Positions 56,529 through 64,000 of a stretch of DNA of 64,000 nt are shown here, piece by piece. The first letter of the stretch is position 1. Each line of letters starts with the position of its first letter. Position numbers and translations under genes: made by a program. The stretch is taken from assembly GCA_949987705.1 (NCBI GenBank), contig OX465282.1, positions 126,190,310-126,254,309 on the forward strand, in the 5' to 3' direction. The notes under the pieces are model-generated. The model made no database searches. It had not been told where the DNA came from and was given only the letters and a program-made list of their open reading frames with translations. Source of the stretch: Thereva unica. Its lineage: Eukaryota; Arthropoda; Insecta; Diptera; Therevidae.

Positions 56529-58029
56529 TAGGGAATCCAATTCCGCAAACGCGGGATCCCGCAAATGCCGGATCCCGCACCATTTTTGCGGGATCAGTAA
56601 TGCGGGACTAAACATGCGGGATCCGCGGGACTAGCGGGATTTGGTCAGGGACTTAATAGAGAAATACTAGCTATATTGTATTAATAAAGTATTAATAAAA
56701 ATAGATTTAAGCCCTGCGAACACGGGTTGACTGTTTTGCAATTCCAGTTGCACACGCAACTGTTTCATGATCTTGCCCGTGTACTGAAGTGATAATCCAT
56801 ACACGGATCGACAGAAACGAAAACCATTTGAAACTAGTTTGAACTGCGCGGGTGCGACTGTTCTCGCCGTTCGGAAGCTATTTCAGTTGTGTGGTTGCAC
56901 TTCATCTGAACTACTTGACATTTTGCCAAAATTAGTTGTGCTCGTATGTGGACAAAAATTTCGTTTTCGCCCGGTTTTGCTCGTTATTATTGTGAAACCA
57001 GTTTGAAATTGGGCTTACAAATCAGTCGACTCGCTTGCGGAGGGCCTTACATTCCACAAAATACATAAATATTTAAATTCATTAGTTGAAGAGATTTGCC
57101 TACTAAGCAATACCGCAATACACACAAAATCGTCTAAGTATATTTAAATGCGGGTATCCGAACGTGATCAATTACTGAGTTTCCATGCGGAGTTTACCCT
57201 GGGTTAACTCAGACCTAGCGCCCATAGAAATACGGATTGAGTAAAGTTTCGTTAAATCCAGGAAAACTCCACGAAACCCGTCGGATTAACCCGGGTTTTG
57301 CATATGTGTTTGTTTAAGTATCAAGTTACCCTACGCCTACGACAGAGGATTCCATACGTGCATTACTGCGTTTCCATGAACAGAGGTAGAGTTTTCGTCG
57401 GGTAGGTAAACAAAAAGCTTTTTGCCTCAAGTTAACTCGATTCTGTTTCCATGACAGATATAAATAATTTTACATTGCGTCACCGTTGATATACGTGCAG
57501 TAAAAGATACTTAATCACACACATATGCAAAACTCGGCTTAACCGGATAGGGTTATTTAAGTTTACTTGGATTCAACGAAACTTTACTCAACCCCCGTTT
57601 CTATGGGCGCCTATTTTGAAAAAAGCCCCGGGTAAGTCATGGAAACTCAGTACTTATGAGTGTAAGGGGGTTACTCTTGCGGTTAATTCTGTTGTATGTC
57701 AAACTACTGAGTCAGTCAAATGAAGTATTCAAACGATTTCAAACTACGCTGGGATTGATTCCGCTTGAATATTCTAACATCGTTAGCATAATTGAGAGTA
57801 ATTTCGAAAATAAATTCCAGCGTAGTTCAGAATTGGCCGGTATACCTTGTTCGACTGTAGTCTGTTAAGCTCTTATTTCATAATACTTCATGAATTCATG
57901 AATATAACTATTTAGAACAAAATCTATGATTTTTTTACAGTCCCGCAAATCCCGCGGATCCGCGGAATTGTTTACCTCGATCCCGTGGGACTGCGGGATT
58001 GAGATTTTGATGCGGGATTGGATTCCCTA
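56529..58029. mobile_element. hAT-type element, 1.5 kb, perfect 8-bp duplication
   Basis: The terminal inverted repeat is TAGGGAATCCAATTCCGCA on the left and TAGGGAATCCAATCCCGCA read inward on the right. GTCCTGAA is directly repeated at 56521-56528 and 58030-58037. The subterminal zones are packed with GCGGGATC and GCGGGACT copies on both strands, which look like multiple transposase-binding sites. Inside are a foldback MITE (57175-57650) and a 70-codon frame at 57656-57868 with no recognised domain. No hAT transposase is visible, so it is probably non-autonomous. Confidence 0.88.
57175..57650. mobile_element. 476-bp foldback MITE, ~135-bp arms, TA target
   Basis: The ends are CTGAGTTTCCATG on the left and its complement on the right, flanked by TA at 57173-57174 and 57651-57652. 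Inverted similarity continues for about 135 bases on each side, with landmarks GCGCCCATAGAAA, TTGAGTAAAGTTTCGTT and GTTTTGCATATGTG. It lies inside the hAT element at 56529-58029 and is therefore younger. Confidence 0.88.
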
Positions 58030-58214
58030 GTCCTGAATTAAGAGTCTGAACGGAATCAGTCCCAGATCGTAGACAGACCATTTGTAATTAGGCGTTATCA
58101 CTATAGACAGGGCGGACCTTAGGTCAACTATCAAAAGCAATAGAGCAATCAAACCAAAATCTTCAAATCGATCGATACTTTCGTTGGGGTTTCCTGTCAG
58201 TGAATTAGCGATCT

Positions 58215-59030
58215 TTTAGGGGTCCATTAGGGGTCGTCCGTAAATTACGTGAAACGATTTTTCCGTTATAGTAGACACACAACTACCAAAACGTGAGCAC
58301 TCACACAACAAGAATTTCATTACATTAAAATTCGTTGTGTACCTTACTTTATTTCTATATTCTAGGGGCCTTTGCGCGGGTCAGTGTTGCTTCGCTCGTT
58401 CGTTCGACAAGTCGCGCGTTTGCCTGGCCCGGGGAAGTTCGCATAACCACGTAGGTGGTTGGTGTAGGATTTAACCATATCTTAAGGCCCTCATTCACAC
58501 ACAGGTCGCCGGCAGACCAGGACTGAAAGTTTTCGCCTTGAGGCCAAGTATCACCACACATTCATCGGCCGCCAACTGTATAGGACCTGCAGCCCAAGAA
58601 GACTAATTTTTATGTATTTGAGCATTTATCGTCAGTTCATGCCTGAAGATCTGAACTTCTATTCATTCTCAAGTCATGAATTTACGACAAGAATTCACGC
58701 CGTATCCACTTGGAACGGAAAGCAAGGCGCGAGCAAGTCGCAAAACCATCCGCAATCGCGCTCGCGCCTTGAGTTATCGTTGAGACCATGAACATTTTTG
58801 CACCTGAATTGCTATGCTAATCTGCCGTTTTCGCCTGTGTGTTTGTAGTAGTCATAGTAGTCATAGCTTCACCTGCATGCCACGGCCTATCAGACGGATA
58901 CCTAAAGTATCATCCTTCAGTCAGACTGAGTCTGCCTTCTTCGGGCCGCGCCGGTCGACCTGGTGTGAAAGGCCACTGCCTACCGGATGCCTGTAAGTGA
59001 ATGGGGGGTCTTTAGTGGAGAAACATGTTT
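58215..59030 (+). repeat. Unclassified dispersed repeat, copy B
   Basis: Homologous along its length to 21172-21955 on the opposite strand (landmarks listed there). This copy carries about 200 bp of extra sequence at roughly 58260-58465, between the CGATTTTT and TAGGATTTAACC landmarks. In both copies the homology ends in TTTAGTGGAGAAAC-TGTTTTACT. No protein is recognised. The sequence just outside, TTTTAGGGGTCCATTA, contains the same GGGGTCCA core as the inverted repeats bracketing copy A. Confidence 0.7.
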
Positions 59031-59039
59031 TACTCCCTC

Positions 59040-61100
59040 CCGAACTCTTTTAGGGTGATATAGTATTCGATTTAGATAATTGTTGTCGGTGTTTTTACTA
59101 GAACTACTAATAACATTCAAGTAATTCAGCCAGTTTACAGAATATTAAAATTACCAGCAACAATAATTTCTTACTTGGAGGATAAAAATCCGGAGCGATA
59201 TGGCATTAACTCTATGGAGAAAAGGTTTACCATTTAGGTGGACCCAGACACCTCGTAGTGTCTTAAATCAGCATGTTTTCATATCTGGGTTTCTCTTAGT
59301 ATAAAAATGGAGGGTCTAAATTATACATAAGAAAAATTTGCACGAATTTCACGAATGCTAAACCAAAAGTTAAGAAGTTTCCAATGTTACCTTCAACTTC
59401 AATTCAATTAACGTAAAAAATCGTCTTTTATTATTATATTTCCAGGCAAAACGTCGATACTGTAATTTTCTCCTCAAAAGAAATTTATTACCCTTTTATT
59501 ACCATAAAAATAGCACCACAGGCAAGCCGAAATCAATAACTCCCAACTCATTCATGAAAGAAGCACTTCATTCAGGTGATCACAAGAGGCAACAAAGGAA
59601 CCTTGAACTGCACATCTTCAAGAGATATTGATTAGCAACTGCAATCTCGGAACGACGAAACGAGGCCATTCCCAACTCTCTTCACCTTTTTCTGTTCAGT
59701 TGTAGATTATGTGACTAAAGCCGTGTTCACTGTGCACCTTTAATTTAGTTAGTTGAACAGACTCGCAACTGGGTTGAAGTTGCCTCATTTGCGGGGCAGC
59801 CAAGCGGGCAGCTCCTTCTGTGCTCGTCGCTTGGCTAATCTTGTTATCACACTAATAAGCACCTGCCTGATAATCAGTCAAATTCTGCAGCTACCAGATA
59901 ACTCAGTTCCACGCACGTTTATCGCTGTGCCGCGCCTCTGCTCGCCGTGGTTACGTTGTGTCTGCGAACGCGAGATATTTTTAGTCAGGAAATGGGTTCG
60001 AAGTAAACAAGAATCATTTTTTTCGTGCCGCTAATGTGTAGAAAAAAGCATCAAATTTGATTACAAATCAAAGATTCTCCTCAGGTACATAATTATAAAA
60101 ATAGAAAAGCCATTAAAGATCCGATCTGTTCATGTGTGTCTGGCAGAATTGGATTTTTTCCACACCGATTTTATCTTATTTTAAGGAGGAAAAAAGTTTC
60201 GTTTTTTCGAAGAGGAATATTTTGACATGTTCCACAGGAGGCGGCTTTAAAGACTCCTAATATTTGAAATTTATTGCAAGTTTATGTAAATAAAATTAAA
60301 AAAAATATTTCTTGGATTTATGAATTTAAACTTGCGAATGTTTTGAAAAAATTTAATTATTGTCACATTTTGTGCCTCTCTAATAATAATTCATAACATC
60401 ACCCTTAAATTTAGATTCAATAAATACATGTGTTTAAGGAGAGTCTTTTTTAAGCGGTGAATTATCATATAAAATCGATAAGATAAGGAATCGATAATTT
60501 TTATAAATTAAAATGTTATAAAGTCATCAATAACAACCTTCAGTCTATATCCTGTTTCATACGAATGTGCATTTTTAGCTGCAAAATAAATAACATTTTT
60601 AATATTCGCAGTTTCGTGGCGGGACAGATGCCAAATTTGTCGTCTTTTCCTCTTGACTAAGAGAAAATATACTTAATTCTAAAACCAATTAATCAATAGA
60701 CGAAGATAATTTGTCTTCAAATGAAGTATCATGTTGCCAATTTAAAATATTAAAAAATAAATGGTGTATTTGTGCCTAAATTTATGTGTCTTCTTAGTTT
60801 AGGTAAGCAAAATACTTATGCTTTCCAGATTTTATAACCTTTTAGGTATACGTAGAAAGGATGGATGTGGTTCATAGTGTTTTCCCGATAGATTGCGTCA
60901 ATTCTAAAAAAGTCATGAAGCACTGATCTTATCGACACCACTAATCGGTTGTTTGAAATGTCACAGTTCAAGTGTATCACAATTGGTGCAGAAGTTGGGA
61001 AGCTGTTTGCGTGTGAAAATGATGTAAAAATCAAAGCATATTTTGCAATATTGTTACGACAAAAGAAGAACCCTGCGTATGCTTGTAAAAAAATTGTGCT
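59040..61100. other. No recognisable gene
   Basis: AT-rich sequence for the most part. The 59.75-60.03 kb segment is GC-richer, with a 93-codon plus-strand frame of no known domain and a TCAGTTCC sequence at 59903 that could act as an initiator; there is no supporting evidence for a transcript. Confidence 0.35.
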
Positions 61101-61111
61101 ATGAAGGATAA

Positions 61112-61405
61112 CGGCATCTTCTTCTCCTTTAATCCTTCGTGGAACATAGCGCAGAAACAGTTGCGGACTCTTTCCAGCGGACTCTTTCAGCTCCGTCCAG
61201 GATCTCCCAGTTGTTAAGCCCTCTACTAATAAGGTCCACGTTATTTTACTTCTTCCACCTGAACCATATTCTTTGCGCATTCCAGTCCCAGGCCTGTTTG
61301 GCTAGATTCTCGTTCTCATTCTCGTTCATTCTCGGTTTCCACTCTAAGTACTAATCAGGTCCAATGGTGCTTACCTCCGCAATCGAAGAGGAAGCGGTCT
61401 ATTGA
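61112..61405 (-). mobile_element. LINE 3' end, copy 3
   Basis: On the minus strand, decayed frames give DRFLFDCGG near 61390, then NENENLAKQAWDWN, and end ATVSALCSTKD with a stop at 61130, followed by GGAGAAGAAGATG as a tail. This is the same LINE C-terminus as in 18020-18325 and 26322-26413. Simple GAGAAT expansion (NENENEN) has changed the middle. The upstream DRF-FDYRG segment is shared with 36955-37035. Confidence 0.75.
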
Positions 61406-61409
61406 GTAT

Positions 61410-62590
61410 ACTAAAAAACAGCTTTCATATGGGTTTTAGCAGTAAATTCACACCTTTTTGTGACCTGTAATTTTTATAAAGTTCAGTCGGACTTACACGA
61501 GGCAGTACATTTGTCCCTTACAATATGGTAAATTTTGTACTGAGGCTTCAATTTTGTAAAATATCCCGGTTAAAAAATAATGTGCTACTTTTATATCGAG
61601 GTAGATGAGGGGAGGTGTAATGGATAAACAAGGGTTTCTTCTTTCATACTTCCATTGCGGCAGTAAAATATCCCATTAAAGCTGAGGCGAAGTGAGATTG
61701 TAAGTACGAACGGGATAGACATTTCTTACTTCTTTTCCAGCACGTCTTAGTTGATGTGAGGTTGTAAAATATAAATTTACATTGTGGGGGCATGCTTTCT
61801 TACTTACTCTGAGGCAGGTTAATGCATATTAAAATCAAACTCGAAAAAATAACTCTTCATTGGTATTTATTTTCTTTTTTCATTTAATTTGCATGTTTTT
61901 GTTATCCTTACAATAGCACTTCGCCTCATTTAAGGAGTGACATTTTACTGGCTCAAAATAAAAAAGAGGCACCTTCTACAAACTCATTTTATAATCATTT
62001 TCAACACTAAATTTTTTGTCTCCATTTGAAGTGAAAGATGCTTTAATAGGGATAGAAACTTTTCGCGGGCAGTTGGTCGCCCTCCTTTGAACTAAAGCCC
62101 TGACAAGGATAGCGTTTATTATGTATCTACTATAAAAAATATTGTTTAAAAAAAACTAAAAAATACGCTTTTATTTTAAAATGAACTAAAAAGTAAAAAA
62201 TAATTTTGAATTTAAAGTTTTTATAGCTCCAGTTAGTATATGAAAACCACCCACCTTTTGAAATGTAAAAAAGCGTGGGACTCTTTACCTATATTCTTAT
62301 TTTATTAACACCGGACCTTTTCGCATGTGAAGAGCGGAGGGTACCTGCAAGAACTTCTGGTGCGGAAGATGTCGGTCGCCGCTAAGCCTCCCTGGGGCTG
62401 CTTTAGCCTACCATCCTGGAAATCAAGCTCATTTTATGGAATAAGAAATACTCTCAAATGTTTAACACAAATTCAATAACAATTTATTTCCACTAACTAC
62501 ATATATCTACTGACAATTTTAGGGGGGTGGGGTTGGTAGTAGCTAAAGCTGGGCATGGCTTTCGCCTAGGGATACTGAACTAACAATTAA
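61410..62590. other. No recognisable gene
   Basis: AT-rich DNA with only short chance frames. No repeat boundary was recognised. Confidence 0.4.
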
Positions 62591-62599
62591 AATCAATAC

Positions 62600-62850
62600 G
62601 CCGGCCTCACCGTGGTAGCGACCTTCTTCTTCTTCTTCTGCCAGTGCTGATGTCCCTAAGGGTTCGTCTAGATGGTTGAGAATAATTCCCGGAAACGGCG
62701 GGCACAGGCCACTGACACTTCGTGGATCACTTTTATCCTAAAAATATTACCAGGGGTGCGGTAGGTACTTATCTGTTAACTTCTCCTCAGGCCTATACTT
62801 CAGCCGGCAACGCATAGCGTACAGATTCAGAGAGCGGCTCAGTACAAAAA
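62600..62850 (-). mobile_element. Possible LINE 3' end with (GAA)n tail
   Basis: The minus strand reads through a basic stretch (MRCRLKYRPEEKLTDKYLP) and ends in GGCAGAAGAAGAAGAAGAAG at about 62614-62636, the tail type seen on the other LINE insertions here. The protein part is not clearly a LINE C-terminus and no target duplication was found. Confidence 0.3.
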
Positions 62851-63059
62851 AAAAAAACAGTTCGGACTCCTCTCCCTTCTAGGTCCTCACGGCTAAGTCC
62901 GTCCGCCCTGGTATAGTTTACCGGGCGGTTTTTTCTTCCTTATGATGCAAAAAAAATCGCCTTCCCAAAAAGATGATGTTATGTCTTGCGTGCAGACAAA
63001 ATCTTTCGAGCGACCTTGCACTCCAGTTCTCGCCCCTCTAAAAAAAAGTTCAGTATAAA

Positions 63060-63262
63060 GTTGGACCAAGAAAAAAAAGCTGAAGGAAATTTCCCAGCCT
63101 TTGGACTGCAAAGCTTTGAAAAACTGAAGGCAAACAAAAGTATTTTAAAATCGAAGCATTTGCTCCTAAAAGCTTTTAAGTAATTTGAAATCTACAGCAT
63201 TCGCAGCAAAATAAACCACAAGCTTTCACAGTCTACAGCAAAGTAAGTTTAAAAATGTGTAC
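63060..63262 (+). repeat. Second copy of the 28.5 kb foldback family (right half)
   Basis: Aligns with 28720-28930 in the same orientation: GCAAAGCTTTGAAAAACTG, GAAGCAT-TGCTCCT-AAAGC, TTTTAAGTAATTTGAAA, CTACAGCATTCGCAGCAAAA, AAGCTTTCACAG-CTACA, AAAGTAAGTTTAAAAATGTG. The left inverted arm is missing, so it is a truncated member. Confidence 0.75.
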
Positions 63263-63535
63263 TTTAAGTTTAGTTTGATTTCAAACCCTGCTGACAGCCC
63301 AAAAAATTCCTTGCAAATTTTTTTCCACATAACTAGGTACTTTCCTTTTCGATCACCCTGTTGAACTTTCAGCCAAAAATTTCGTTATTTACGTTGGGGT
63401 TATAGTGATTTTCTAGCCGTTACAGTAAAGAACATTGTTGGTGTGAAATTTGGTGAAAGCAGATTCGAGCGTTCGATACAAGCTAAAGGACTCCGTTAAA
63501 GATTGTCCTTTAAAAACCCGGAAGAAGAAAGGGAT

Positions 63536-63580
63536 ATGTTGAGCCGGGCACCTTAATCACTAAGCTACCTAGGCCGCCTC
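63536..63580 (-). mobile_element. tRNA-like A-box fragment (possible SINE head)
   Basis: The minus strand reads GGCGGCCTAGGTAGCTTAGT followed by GATTAAGGTGCC, which resembles a tRNA 5' half with an A box. No B box follows at the expected distance, so it is at most a truncated tRNA-derived SINE. Confidence 0.35.
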
Positions 63581-63589
63581 TTAGTATCT

Positions 63590-64000
63590 TCAGGCCTGTT
63601 CCTATCCTATGTCACACATGTATAAGCTATTACAAAATCTTGTAGAAAATAACCTACAGTGTATTTCTGTTTACTTTTTTCGAAATCTGAAACAACTTTA
63701 ATATATTACACAAAAATCGATTTTTTCTGGGTCTTAATTGAAAATTCGCAAGTCCTCTGCTGGCATTGTTGTTGCTGTTAGGTTCTCATTATGATGTAGG
63801 CTGCCCAAGTATCTCTCAAGTTAATAAAAACGCCTCGGCAATGAACAAACTTGGATTTTTAAAATATTTCCAATTAATTCCCGAGGAAAAAGGAATAAGA
63901 ATTCGAAAAAACTCGCAAATCAATTCAGCTTTTATTGCTTATAAATGAAAACTTCTTCAAAACACTTGAAACTTTTATGTTCGGAGTGATTTTCTCCAAG
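63590..64000. other. No recognisable gene
   Basis: The only notable frame (63766-63948, plus, 60 codons, starting MLLLLGSHYDVGCPS) has no recognised domain. Confidence 0.35.

Overview
This window looks like nuclear DNA of an insect, perhaps a fly. It is AT-rich and has no bacterial-style operons. I found no intact host gene. It is crowded with broken copies of insect-type mobile elements: Jockey-, R1- and other non-LTR retrotransposons, hAT, PIF/Harbinger, Tc1/mariner, pogo-like elements, Helitron helicase, MITEs and a tRNA-derived SINE. The insect call rests on this mixture and on composition, and the order is not certain. Most open frames are short and occur by chance.

Layout. 0.2-0.9 kb holds a small MITE beside a Myb/SANT-like exon relic and a Harbinger-like end. 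0.9-7.8 kb holds nothing I recognise. 7.8-9 kb has a tandem duplication, then mariner and hAT transposase scraps. 10.3-12.5 kb is bounded by hAT-like ends and encloses a minus-strand ORF1 (gag-like) relic. That relic is interrupted by a hAT MITE, which is itself split by a short LINE insertion. 14.9-17 kb is a Jockey-type LINE relic. 18-22 kb has LINE tails, a SINE, a LINE reverse transcriptase scrap and an unclassified repeat of about 0.8 kb with a second copy at 58.2-59.0 kb. 25-28 kb is a 2.17 kb Harbinger element inserted in an R1-like LINE; it carries a nested pogo-like MITE and a 92-bp LINE tail. 28.5-36.6 kb contains foldback elements and short repeats. 37-41.4 kb shows nothing repetitive.

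41.4-47.2 kb contains LINE scraps and a 4.6 kb hAT element of the ZMYM1-like type, with imperfect terminal repeats and a near-perfect 8-bp target duplication. Inside it are an (AT)27 tract, a 1.58 kb array of about 198 eight-base units, a LINE tail and the broken transposase. 47.5-52 kb has a Tc1-like relic, then a giant hairpin: two nearly identical 492-bp arms in opposite orientation flank 2.45 kb holding a LINE reverse transcriptase, a palindromic MITE inside that LINE, a Helitron helicase scrap and a Jockey-like ORF1/endonuclease junction. 56.5-58.0 kb is a hAT-type element with a perfect 8-bp duplication and a nested 476-bp foldback element. The end of the window has further LINE tails and a second copy of the 28.5 kb foldback family.

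Nothing here forms a working pathway. The main value is a layered record of nested insertions that can be ordered in time from target duplications, together with the eight-base array and the long hairpin as structurally unusual loci.
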